DNA of 17,910 nt, taken from NCBI GenBank assembly GCA_910592005.1, contig CAJVPP010001785.1, positions 1 to 17,910 of the forward strand. Reading direction: 5' to 3'. The DNA is from Funneliformis mosseae. Lineage: Eukaryota > Glomeromycota > Glomeromycetes > Glomerales > Glomeraceae. Shown here in pieces: positions 7,638-16,933 of this stretch. Under the pieces are notes generated by a model, which was given only the letters and a program-made list of their open reading frames with translations, was not told the DNA's origin and did not search any database. Both the position numbers and the translations under genes were made by a program. How positions within the stretch are numbered: position 1 is the first letter of the stretch; every line of letters starts with the position of its first letter.

Positions 7638-10047
7638 ATGCCTATTACTGAACCATGTATAATCACTATATGCTGGCAAAACTCAACTAACTGGAAAAGG
7701 GTGACTGAATATGTTCTTGCTAAAGGTCAAGCTAACAATACTTTACCCAATTATGTACAAGAAAATGATGTAATTTGCTTGGATTGTTATAATGGAATTG
7801 TAATAAGAAGCTCGCTTGAATTTCAACAACATGCTCAAAATAATGAATTTCAACACACTCAAACCAGAAACTGTAAATTTAATGAGACTGAAAGTACTAA
7901 TGACATCTTATCCTTTTCTAAAGCAATAGAACTGCTAACAAACATTTTATATGCTTGAGAGAATAAAGAAAAACAGCCAACTTTGTATTCTTTTGATGAA
8001 TTTCAAAGAATTATAAAAGTAAAGGATATAAGGTTAAAATTTTTTTAATAAATTATATTTCTCATCTAACCCATCTTCTAAAAATAAAGATTTACAGGCT
8101 CGAATAAAAAAGCAATTATTATTTGTATACTATTTCCTTTGTAAAATCTGAAATAAGTTTGTTAATGATGCAAAGAAGGATTTAACCATATATTTAGATT
8201 CTACAGGTGCTTCTAACACTTCTATAGATACTCTTGCTGATCTAGGTGTAACTACATCATTGTGCACGATCTCCCAATATAAGACAACTGTATTTGAAGA
8301 ATATGTTACATTGATTAATTCTACACTTGCAGAATACATAGAGAATACAATGGTATTAAATATAGATAATTACCACAGCATTCATACAAAAACGGATGCC
8401 AAATACAACTACTACATCAACTGCTATGCATCTAGCAACATTCTTAATGAATCCAATTATGACGTAGCCTGCAATTCTGAAAACAAAAATCCATAATTCC
8501 ATATTAGTTGATGCCAAATTGATTAAAACCAATATCAGAAATAGGTTCATAAAGCTTTATGGCCTTTCGTATAACTAACGTTGAGGATTTCATATAGTTG
8601 ATGATGATACAAGATTGAAAGAGTTAACTGTACATAGTTATGATGTTAGATTGAAGGAGAAATGAAATATTCGTTCAATGAAGGATGTCATTCTTATAGA
8701 TTTACAAAAGAATGATCTTTATTCTTTAAATGCATACATCAAAGCTATTAATACCATTGTGAATGTTCCATCTACTTATGTTATCATGATTCATTGAATA
8801 TTACTAATAACATCTTATCCTTTCTTCCTATTATAGGTCTTCTGCATATTTCATTGAATAGCTGAGAATTAATTTTCTTTCAATACCAGCCTTTTTTTAG
8901 CCATGTATATGTATATCTTTAGAGGAAATAAATCTCTCACACAAAAGCCTAAGTCATGACAGATCAATCTTCTTTTAGAGGTATCTTGCAGTGCTTAATA
9001 AGAAATTTCTATTGTCATCCAAACAAAATTCAGACCTTTATGCAAGGATGTTAAATATTTTGCACTCAAAGACCTTCTTAACAATACAATTCCACTTGTA
9101 TTAGATATTTATGCTGTATTTTTCTGCTTAGATGATTTTAATGCTTATTTAGAAGCTTGCTTTCGTATCTGGACAATATTCTTTAAATTCTATCGCAAAA
9201 ACTATACCATAGTCTTATTAATGTTTCTTTTCGAAATTTTTTTACTAGAAATTAAACAATCATTTGATACTAGAAGAAATTAAAGCTGAACTTCCAAAGT
9301 TCTTAGATTCAACTGTAGAAATCTTTTACAGCTTTCTACGTAGAAATACGTAAAGCATACAGAAACACAACAAATCATCAAATATAGACATTACATTAAT
9401 TAGTTACGTTTAGATGATAATGGATTTTAGAGAAAATTTTACACACACATCTACATAGGTGGCTTATAAATATGCTGCTTGAAATATAAAATTTTTGACA
9501 AAAAAAGTGCTTGTTTTCTTTTGCAATATTTTTCAGAAATTTTTACGCACTTATTTCACCACAAATTACTAATATTATTTCTATTGCAGGTAAATCCACC
9601 TCTAAAGAAGAAAGGAAAGAAGAAAGGCGAAGAAGATTCTGATATTGTTTCATTAGTTGCAATGAAAATACCAAAATCACAATTACATCATTTTCCTTTG
9701 AGTTTTAGCAGCTATATTAATTATGTTACTGTGATGCGTCTGACTATTTGTTTTTCTCATCTATTAATATGAATGATCCTATTGAAGTTCTAACTTGTGG
9801 TCACATATATTATAAGTCCTGTTATAGCAATATTGAATTTAAATGCTTGCATTGTTTATCATTCTTATGTAATGGTGTTGATGAACATGTTCAATTCTTA
9901 TTGAAATCTTTGAAAAGTTTAGATAAAAAACGGAAATAGGATGTAAAACTAGAGAATAATATTTTTGATAATGATGATGATGGTATAAGCGAACTGATAA
10001 ACTATGTAACATTTGCATTAAGAGAAGTATTACAAAAATTTCAATAG
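7638..10047 (+). pseudogene. Broken multi-copy Glomeromycotina gene with a C-terminal RING-like half
   Basis: A single gene can be followed across frames. The start is MPITEPCIITICWQN, with a possible zinc site (ICLDCYNGIVI then His). Then come a TGA at 7956-7958, YSFDEFQRIIKVKDIRL, a frameshift near 8045, KQLLFVYYFLCKI, a TGA, NKFVNDAKKDLTIYLDST, MVLNIDNYHSIH (near 8350-8385), LTVHSYDVRLKEK followed by TGA and NIRSMKDVILIDLQ (about 8625-8705), IPLVLDIYAVFF and CFRIWTIFFKFYRKNY (about 9090-9210), FYSFLRRNT near 9330, and finally the RING-like part ending at the TAG 10045-10047. I recall this string of motifs as one repeated Rhizophagus protein of unknown function. Its copy number and the Y/FHSFxRR-type motif make a transposase-like origin possible but unproven. 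Several stops lie where Arg or Gln is expected (CGA to TGA, CAG to TAG). A probable intron ends at TTGCAG (9584-9589). Non-functional here. Confidence 0.65.
9729..10047 (+). pseudogene. RING-like C-terminal domain of the broken gene
   Basis: After a frameshift near 9725 the frame reads CDASDYLFF, then PIEVLTCGHIYYKSCY and FKCLHCLSFL. The CGH...C...C-x2-C ligands match the second half of a RING/treble-clef finger. A basic stretch (SLKSLDKKRK) leads to a TAG at 9937-9939. Beyond it, the same frame continues through an acidic DNDDDG run to LREVLQKFQ and the final TAG at 10045-10047. The internal TAG is explained by CAG to TAG. The open stretch looks intact from 9748, but it is only the tail of the larger broken gene. 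Confidence 0.65.
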
Positions 10048-10254
10048 CAATAAAAAATTATATATATATATTTTTTTTAAATATTATATAAAATCAATAA
10101 ATTAAACTAGTTTATTTGATTTTAAAGACTAAAGTTTAATATACATATAAATATTAATAGTTAAATAAATAAATAAAATAGTTTATTTTATTAAAGTCAC
10201 GTGATATGTATTAATATTTACAATACTAATTACAAAATTTGTATAACATTATTA
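10048..10254. other. AT-rich spacer
   Basis: Contains TA runs near 10060 and repeats of TTTATTTGATTTTAAA and AAATAAATAAATAAAATAG. A TCACGTGA palindrome lies at 10197-10204. No coding signal. Likely 3' flank of the relic gene. Confidence 0.5.
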
Positions 10255-10311
10255 GTCAATCATATGAAATCCTCCTATAAAATATAATGCCAGTTCCTTT
10301 TCTGCTACTCT
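10255..10311 (-). repeat. Right member of the inverted-repeat pair
   Basis: On the minus strand it reads AGAGTAGCAG (10311-10302), a ~23-bp gap, then TATAGGAGGATTTCATATG followed by ATTGAC (10279-10255). Both blocks match 7388-7480 in inverted orientation, on the other side of the 7638-10047 relic. There is no minus-strand gene immediately inward that a promoter here could serve. Confidence 0.45.
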
Positions 10312-11110
10312 TGATTATCTAAGTTATTATCTAAACTTAAAATTTCTTTACTATCTAATCATCGCATAATATTACTATATTAAATTTTAGATCCCTCTAT
10401 TATAATAAAAATTTTTTACAGTTTTTTTTCCAATTTTTTTTTCAGTAAGTTAACGAATTTCACATCTAACTATTTCAAATATATAATCTAAAGTTTCCCC
10501 TTCTTCCTTATTTGAATTAAAAATTTGCTTAAAATGGTTCTTATCTTTTCAAGAAACAAATCAGATAATTAACTAGAAGAACTTTTGCTACTAGAGAAAT
10601 AATTAGTCACACTCAGTTGATCAAAATCAACCTGAAGCCTTTGGACAATTGCATAACATTAGATTATTTCATTTCAAAGAGCTTCAATAAAGATCTTGAT
10701 CAAAATGAATTCAGATAAAATGTTGCTAAAATCAGTATAACAGGCTTCTTCAATATTATCAAGTCTTATGATCATATTATTGACCATTAATAAAATTTTT
10801 TGCATCTCAGAGGCATAATCAGCATTACGTAAATGGAATTTTTGATTTTTTCAGTAAATTTATTATTAAAATCATTATTGATTCTGCTGAGTTTGCTGTA
10901 AAAGTAGAAATAACTTCAGAAAGACGTGCAAAAAGTTCATTGAAAATTTTAGTATTAATTTTTGTGATAAATTTATTGAAGATGTTTTCGATTTTTAGTG
11001 TATTATTTTTTATATCAAGATTATTGATGATTCTAGTGACATATACAGAAAATTTATCAGAAATTTTTTGTTTGAGATTTGATCACATGGTAACAATTCT
11101 TATAATTAAA
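10312..11110 (-). pseudogene. Faint minus-strand coding remnant
   Basis: Reading the minus strand, one frame is open from a TGA near 11085 to a TAA near 10838: SNLKQKISDKFSVYVTRI, then IENIFNKFITKINTKIF and NELFARLSEVISTFTANS. It continues after frameshifts with VQRLQVDFDQLSVTNYF and LSDLFLEKIRTILSKFLI (about 10540-10660), separated by a TAA that could come from CAA. The amphipathic pattern looks protein-like, but I do not recognise the family. The + strand open frame at 10940-11128 is its hydrophobic shadow. Low confidence; it may be chance in AT-rich DNA. Confidence 0.3.
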
Positions 11111-11461
11111 ATTGGATCAATAAACTAAAAAATAGTGGTTAAGATCAAAAAAAGTATGACTCCTAAAGTGTTAAGTAATGTCAAACTAGATATAATTAGA
11201 TAAATTAATATATAATAATTTTATTAAGAGATTATTAATGAATCAAGTTTTTTAAATATTATAATTGATTTTTTTCTGATTTAATAAAAATTACATTACT
11301 TTATTATGTGAATTTGTCATAATTATATTTTTTACAATCATATTTTTTTCAGCTAAAATAATAATAATAGCTTAGATTCTATCTAATAATAATAAATATC
11401 TCTCCTCTGAATTGCAATAATACTTAAAAGAAAATCTGAAGAATTACAGTTTTATAATAAC

Positions 11462-11785
11462 TTAATTTGATACTAATAGAGCAATGTTGTATTTCAAAAT
11501 TTTCCATTTATTTTTAAGATCTCTTGCAAAACAGAAAATCGCATGTGATGTTGAGTTCACAACCCTATTTCAATTGTAATTATAAAAATTAGAATATTTG
11601 TTTATCATTAATCGAGATCTGTAGATGACAAATCGCATATGTATCAGTAATTCTAATTAAAAATAGATTAATGTTTGAGTAATCTATATACGTAATTTGA
11701 ATATACTAACATCAGTAGAATAATAAAAAATTACTGTTTATTTGAGAATCTGTAAATCATTGATTCTAATAAGCTCTATTTTCAT
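11462..11785 (-). pseudogene. Possible 107-codon minus-strand relic
   Basis: From the ATG at 11785 (MKIELIRINDLQILK) one frame reaches a TAA at 11462 with only four internal stops, far fewer than such AT-rich sequence would usually give. Each could come from Gln or Arg by one C-to-T change. It reads IELIRINDLQI, SRLMINKYSNFYNYN and ARDLKNKWKILKYNI. No domain is recognised. This may equally be chance. Confidence 0.2.
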
Positions 11786-12856
11786 TTTTGAATTTCTTTA
11801 ATAATGCCCTGTCTTACGATCTGCAATGTAAATCAGAATATGTTTTTTTATTAGTAATTCAGAACTGCGTAATGAGTGAAATAGAACATACTAAAACTCT
11901 GAAAAAAGTTTATCAGTATAGCAACACAAAAATAATTCTCTTAGCTAAGTTTATTAATAGATTGGATTCTTTAAAATAATAATTACAGATGCTGGTAACA
12001 TACTATTACGTATAGTATATTCTACAGATATAATTTATATAAATCAGTAAGGCAGTGACGTCTTACTGCAAGATATTAAAAGAAAATATAGATGACGTTT
12101 ATATGCTATTTAAGCCACCCACGTGACTTTTGGAGAACATCTTTTAGAAAATTATTATTTGTTCACGCATTTTAGAACCCTTATTTTTGACATCATTTAG
12201 CAAATTTATCACTCTTTTCATAGTTGTCACTTGGACTGGGTCTTATTATCTAATAGTATGGATTGAATATGTCTTTTATTCTTTTTATGAACTTTACTCT
12301 TGATTTTAAAAGAGTAAATTCAATATTATAGAACATGTGACATAATTACTGCAAAGAAGAATAAATGACGTTTTACTGTACATGATATCTAAGCTATCTA
12401 TATGATTCAAAAAATAATGTGAATATATATGCTAATCCTATGTTATACAGCCTCTATTTTTGGCAAGAAATTTACTAGATATCTTCTGCATATTTCAGGT
12501 GATCAGGTTTGAATAAGCCACTCACATAATGAAATTTATGCTTTTATAGATATTATTAGAGTTTTACAATTAAGAGAATCTTTACATTTGATATGATAAA
12601 TTCATTTTCCGCAATAGTCACCATCATTTTATTTACCTTTTATATCCTTCTATAGGCTTTCTTCTATATAATCTTCATTACATAAAGAATAAAGCATTGA
12701 ACTATTAAAATTGAATCACTTGCAATGTTCACTACTATCGCTTAAATATGGAAACTGAGACTGCTTTAACACCAGCCCAATGATATATTTTCACTTCTCT
12801 TCTAGATCATCAGATAAAATAGAAATTGAAAGTCTGAATTTATTAGATGATATTAC
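11786..12856. other. AT-rich region with promoter-like motifs, no clear gene
   Basis: No open frame here carries a recognisable motif; 11788-11979 on + is a short unsupported frame. TGACGT words recur: TGACGTCTTACTG near 12056, GATGACGTTT near 12092, TGACGTTTTACTG near 12365. The first lies within GCAGT...ACTGC inverted arms. The E-box element at 12108-12126 and a GTGGCTTAT-like word near 12512-12522 (minus) suggest old promoters pointing left. Confidence 0.4.
12106..12130 (-). promoter_or_regulatory. CACGTG E-box next to GGTGGCTTAAATA
   Basis: On the minus strand: AAAAGTCACGTG directly followed by GGTGGCTTAAATAGC. GGTGGCTTA(TA)AATA also occurs at 9458-9473 (+), and GAGTGGCTTATTC on the minus strand at 12511-12523. 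The TTAAATA part could serve as a TATA element for a leftward transcript, but no intact gene follows on that side. Confidence 0.35.
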
Positions 12857-14178
12857 CTAAGGTATAGGTGATGTACTCACAGTTACTGGATTAATTCTAG
12901 AGGAATCATCTGAAGAATTGCTATTAAGGTGCTTTGCAAAGATATAGGCTAATGGGATAGGTATAGTTAATATTAGCTTTACTAACAAAAAGACCTCCAA
13001 TACATTATTCTGATTATCATTTTGTTCTTCATTCTCAGCTTTATCAGTGAATTTTATATTAGATTTTTCAGTAAAATGATCTATAATTATTTGAATCTGA
13101 AGATCAGTAAATTTTGAAATAATATCTGCACTATATATTTTTATGTATTGAAGCTTGTCTATTCCTATTTTTTCAAATAAATCATTAATTCTCAAAGCTT
13201 TTTGTGTTTGCTTACATAAAGTTTTGATTTAGTATCAGAAAGTTATTTGATAATAAAATCATATACCTAATTTTTAGCTTTCTTTTTTCCAATTTTATTG
13301 CTGATCATAAAATTTTTATACATTCTCTTGAATTCTCTAGCATAGAAATATTAGCACAAAATTTCTTCTCTATTAGCTTTAATTGTTTTCTTTTCTATAT
13401 TACACGCAATTTTATATAAACTAATAATATCAGAGTGGACCAATCGTTCTTCATTTCTTTTTGCAAAAACATTTGGATGAATTTGGTTTGCTGAAATTTT
13501 AGTCATAGCTGAGAGGATGTGTTTTTCTTTCATAGATGAATTAATTTCTTGAATCAAACCCTGTTTGTTTTTTCGTTGAAATTTTTTCTCTCTATTCCTT
13601 TGCCTAATCCTGTCACTAATCATTTTCTTATTCACCTCGTTTAAGAAAGTATCTGTCTCTTTTTCCTCAGATAATTTAGCTGAAGGTACTAAAACATGAT
13701 CACTCACATCCTCCTTCTCATATACATTCAATACCAGATTAATAGTATTCAGAGAAACAGAGCTTTGAGGCTCTTTCTCATCTATAGTATTCTAATTATA
13801 TTCTAAAATCATTTCTTTAAAAATAACCTCTGATTGATGAGAAGTTAACTGTTTGCTTTCTTCATTATTATCTCTTACTTAAGCGCCTTCAGCTAGTTTC
13901 ACTACTTTAACATTCTCAGTTAAAGAATCTTTCTTGTTTTTTTTCAACTTTTTGATTCTGATCTTGAGTTTGGTATTCTTAGCATCACGTTTCTCATTAT
14001 ATTCCTTATTCACTCTTAGAAACTCAATATTCTTATGCTTAAGTTTAGCTATTTCAGCATCAGATACTGAGAGCTTGTTTCTAAGATAGGAGATCTCAAT
14101 ATTCTCCTTCCTAAGCTCAGTATTCTCAGCCTCAAGTTTAGTGATATGTTGTTTCAATACTTTAAGCTCAGATGACAT
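12857..14178 (-). pseudogene. Coiled-coil (MSSEL-type) multi-copy family, broken
   Basis: Starts at ATG 14178. Residues 1-99 form a heptad-rich coiled coil (MSSELKVLKQHITKLEAEN..., basic at RIKKLKKNKK). The same frame continues to 13351 through a TAA at codon 100 (13881-13879) and a TAG at codon 129 (13794-13792), covering NVYEKEDVSDHVLV, RIRQRNREKKFQRKNKQG and SLYKIACNIEKKTIKANREEILC. After a TAA (13353-13351) it goes on with YFYAREFKRMYKNF and KIGKKKAKN with more stops. It then shifts frame near 13200 into 12857-13195 (RINDLFEKIGIDKLQYIKIYSADIIS..., ending VTVSTSPIP). I recall this whole architecture from many Rhizophagus proteins of unknown function. The three open pieces are one gene. Two of its stops need only C-to-T at Gln codons. 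Not functional as written unless read through. Confidence 0.7.
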
Positions 14179-14329
14179 GATCTATATATAACTAATATAA
14201 TATATATAAGTATTTAAAATAAAAAAAGCATGTAATTTTAGACGAACCAAGTTCGCTGAAAAAATTTTTTATTAATATATGTGAAAAATAAATACAAAGG
14301 TCTGGATTAAGCCCATAATACATATTATT
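14179..14329 (-). promoter_or_regulatory. 5' flank of the coiled-coil gene with a perfect small hairpin
   Basis: Upstream of ATG 14178 the sequence is nearly pure A/T to about 14225. CGAAC-CAA-GTTCG (14243-14255) is a perfect 5-bp-stem palindrome. On the minus strand it is directly preceded by TTTTTTCAG, which resembles a splice acceptor and may mark a 5' UTR exon. The promoter itself is not clear. Confidence 0.35.
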
Positions 14330-14640
14330 TTTTGATAATTTTTGATTCTAGCTCTCTTGCTAGTTGAGAAACTATCTATACTAATATAATCTTTTAATAA
14401 CCTTATAATAATACTAATCACCCTTTTCACATTGTTTTGAAGTAAATCAGAATTTTCTTTGATGGCAGATTTTGTGAGATTAATTTAGTATTTGCTTCCA
14501 TTTATAGAGTATATACTATTAGGAGTATATATAATAAAATGCTACTTTGTATCTGTGATCACAATATCATAAATATAGTCAAAATAGTCATTCCCAAATA
14601 CTTGATCTGCAGTCTGTTTCTTTTATTTATCTGAAATGCT
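14330..14640 (-). pseudogene. Remnant of a CRN-associated C-terminal region
   Basis: One minus-strand frame reads ADQVFGNDYFDYIYDIV (from about 14610), then TDTK, a TAG, HFIIYTPNSIYSINGSKY, a TAA, INLTKSAIKENSDLLQNN, VKRVISIIIRLLKDYI and FSTSKRARIKNYQKI (to about 14330). I recall this order (FGND-x-x-DYIYGIV, then TxTxW, LTK, VKRVxxxIxxLLKD, KRAR) from the ends of Rhizophagus proteins annotated as crinkler-type or nuclease-like. The TAG (14544-14542) stands at the Trp position and the TAA (14487-14485) at a likely Gln, both single transitions. No N-terminal part or start is visible. It lies on the same strand just upstream of the coiled-coil pseudogene. Function in this copy is lost; the family name is tentative. 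Confidence 0.5.
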
Positions 14641-15543
14641 TTATATCTTGTTGTTGGAAAGGAAAAAGTTAAGGAAATATAAGACATAATTAGTATTATC
14701 ATCTGATACTAAACTTTATAAAAGTATATGCAAATAAAATCTTCATACCTTTTCACATGAAGAGGATCCCAAAGGGATTAGATCTACTGGAAAAATATAT
14801 AGTTAGTTTCATTTCTGATGATCTTGAAATTCTAAAGTTCTCAGCATTTCATAACATATACTTTGTCAGCACTATTTACTTATATGATAGGTCCTGTATT
14901 GCAACTAGTTGCTCTTTTATATTTTTTCACATATGTTTAGAAAAAAAATAATGAACAAAAGTTAATATGTTTTCTTTTTCAAATATATGTAAAATTAATA
15001 TATCACATAAGATCCTAATTGATGATCCACATTTTATATTATATAATCTGGCTGAAGACACTGTATATAGCTTAACAAAAAATCTTCTGAGCTAGTGATT
15101 ACTACTCTGATTGATGATTAGTATTTCAGACATAATTTTGAATATATGCTAGCTAGAAATAAACACAATCATGACAAATAATACTAATAATAAATTTGTT
15201 TAAAATGAAATACTTGAAAATCAACTATATGAAGTGTTTTTGTACAAAAAGATAGATGTATTAGTTATTCAAGAATGCCTAGCTAAAAGAAATCTTAGTA
15301 TTAATAACAGTGCAAATTAAATAGCATTAGATCAAAATAAGAAAGCAGAAACACTTAATTATACAAGTAGACTATTGTTTAATTTGATGAAGATAATTAT
15401 ATAAATAGAGAAGCATCTTGAGATTGGTGAACACTCAACTTTTAATATATTATAATGATATATAGAAGATCTTATTGATAGATTATTAGGGAAATTTTTA
15501 CTTAGAGAAAAATACCATTTGCTTTTATATTTAAAAGAGAATA
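14641..15543. other. AT-rich region with faint coding traces on both strands
   Basis: On the minus strand about 14990-14720, a frame interrupted by a few stops reads KENILTFVHYFFSKHM, KNIKEQLVAIQDLSYK and NAENFRISRSSEMKLTIYF. On the + strand about 15195-15345, KIDVLVIQECLAKRNLSIN and IALDQNKKAETLNYTSRL read well with a TAA between (CAA to TAA possible). Neither is recognised. The short + frame 14757-14951 is opposite the minus trace and unsupported. The + trace stops at the MITE at 15544. Confidence 0.3.
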
Positions 15544-15715
15544 CAGTTAACTCTTATTATAATGAACTCTATATCCTAGATCTCAACTTTACTATAAAGC
15601 TATAGTAAAGATTTTAAGAGATTTGATTGGCCAATTTATTATAACAAAAGTATTTTTATTATATTTGTTCAAAAAATTTGTTATATTAAGAGTTCGTTAT
15701 ATCAAGAGTTGATTA
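15544..15715. mobile_element. 172-bp Tc1/mariner (pogo-like) MITE
   Basis: Flanked by TA on both sides (15542-15543 and 15716-15717). The left end, CAGTTAACTCTTATTATAA then TGAACTCT, pairs with the reverse complement of the right end, TAATCAACTCTTGATATAA then CGAACTCT: 21 of 27 positions agree, and five of the six differences are transitions. The right arm holds a tandem AAGAGTTCGTTATAT/CAAGAGTTGATTAT. The CAGT start, TA target and repeated TATAACGAACTC-type words match pogo/Tigger-like ends. Internally there is a 9-bp perfect hairpin (TTTACTATA-AAGC-TATAGTAAA, 15588-15609) and the palindrome ATTGGCCAAT (15626-15635). It has no coding capacity. Confidence 0.7.
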
Positions 15716-15717
15716 TA

Positions 15718-15965
15718 TAAGCATTATTCAATATTATCTTGGTATTTTCAGTTATACTGACAAAGAAATGATAAAAAAAAAGCTGAGAAAGATGTGAAAA
15801 CTTATATTCAAAAGTTTAGACGTTTCAAGTATAATAATATAGAAATTTATTAATAGAGGATAAAATGCTAATCTATATTTTTTGTCATATAGAACATAAT
15901 TCAAAAAAAAAAATCTAATTAATGATCTTGCAAAATGCATTTTGATCTGATCTAGATTAGCTAAA
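15718..15965. other. Short spacer, nothing assignable
   Basis: An A-rich run (15773-15781) and another at 15903-15913. The minus frame 15752-15940 is a Phe/Ile-rich shadow of A-rich sequence. A brief + run KKKAEKDVKTYIQKFRRFK may be a trace of the sequence broken by the MITE, but it is too short to assign. Confidence 0.35.
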
Positions 15966-16463
15966 TTATTCAGACTCTAATTCAGTTTTAGAATTAAAAG
16001 ATTCTGAGTTAGAACAATAATAATTTTCATCAAAATTTTCAATATGAATATTTGGATTTAGCTGGTTTATAGCTTTTTTGCTAATATTTTCACATCCTTT
16101 CAAATCTAAAAATTTTAAATTGAGATATAAACGAGCAATTTCTTTAATAGTTATACTAGTAATATTGTAATATCTAAGGCTGAGATGCTGAATCTTTGAG
16201 CAGGAGCGAATAATATTGCAGATTGATAATTCACTAATAAATATACAACCACTTAAATTGAGATATTCTAATTTATGGTAAAAATGGACTAGTATTTTAG
16301 TAACCTCATCACTAATATCATTATAACTAATCTCTAAATATCTTAAATTTAAAGATCCTTTAATGATGGCTATAATCAATTTATTATTTCACAAAACTAT
16401 AACCTCACTAAAGTCAAGATACTCTATTTTGAAGTATTTTTGTATTAAAGTATTAGCATTTTT
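15966..16463 (-). pseudogene. C-terminal fragment of an AMN1/F-box-type leucine-rich-repeat protein
   Basis: About 26-residue cysteine-containing LRRs follow one another: [79 protein letters not shown] tail [17 protein letters not shown] and an acidic end with stop at 15966 close it. This is the Skp2/AMN1-type LRR that binds substrates of SCF ubiquitin ligases; such proteins are abundant in Rhizophagus. The open frame begins at a TTG (16379), which is not a start. The same frame continues upstream through one TGA (16391-16389) to about 16463, where LRR similarity stops at the GACTCGA repeat. No F-box or N-terminal repeats remain, so it is a truncated pseudogene, though 15966-16388 is still open and well conserved. 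Confidence 0.75.
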
Positions 16464-16467
16464 AACT

Positions 16468-16655
16468 AGAGTTCTAGACGAGTCGAGTTAACTCACAAGT
16501 CAGATAAACTAAGTCAAGTTTAAATCAAGTTGAATTTATATTTTTTTGACTCAATGATTTGCGAGTCAAATCAAATTCGAGTCGAGTTAAATATTTAACT
16601 TAACTCAATTTAAACTCGACTCAAACTCGACTTGACTCGAGTTGACTTGAAATAG
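16468..16655. repeat. Fold-back array of GACTCGA/TCGAGTC motifs
   Basis: Many copies of (G/A)ACTC(G/A)A and its complement TCGAGT(C/T) or TCAAGT occur here. The left half has mostly TCGAGT orientation (ACGAGTCGAGTT at 16478-16489, GAGTCGAGTT near 16579-16588), and the right half mostly ACTCGAC. The centre is a perfect 14-bp palindrome, GTTAAATATTTAAC (16586-16599). Dense subterminal motifs of this kind are seen at the ends of hAT-type elements and MITEs. No clear terminal repeats or target duplication could be fixed. It replaces the upstream part of the LRR gene. Confidence 0.6.
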
Positions 16656-16933
16656 TATTATTAATAAATTAATATTTTAAAACTATAAAAATTATACATT
16701 ATAATAATTGAAATACTTTATAATAGTTAAAATGTATTAATAGTTAATAATTGAAATTTATTTTATTAATTTAAATTATAAATTTTATATTTTGTTAGAA
16801 ATGTATAAAGTTAATTATTATTTATTGATAAGATAATTAAACATTAAAATAATATAGTTTAGACCTTTATTTTAATAATATTTTATTGATAAAATATATA
16901 AAAAAAAATAAAAAAATAAAAATTATTATAAAA
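16656..16933. other. Extremely AT-rich spacer
   Basis: Nearly pure A/T with recurring TTATAATAATTGAAAT, TTAATAGTTAA and an A-run near 16901-16920. No gene signal on either strand. It lies between the fold-back array and the end of the next minus-strand relic. Confidence 0.5.

Noticed and set aside
8130..8550. Two minus-strand open frames (8130-8339 and 8356-8550)
   Set aside because: Antisense shadows of the + strand relic whose family motifs lie in the same bases.
9457..9476. GGTGGCTTATAAATA as a TATA promoter for a new gene at 9479
   Set aside because: It lies inside the relic gene, probably within or at the edge of an intron; the downstream frame continues that same gene.
10940..11128. 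62-aa hydrophobic + strand protein
   Set aside because: The opposite strand reads as a more protein-like amphipathic sequence; the hydrophobicity is the usual shadow of Lys/Asn-rich coding DNA.
15752..15940. 62-aa minus-strand membrane-like peptide
   Set aside because: Shadow of A-rich sequence, no motif, no start context.
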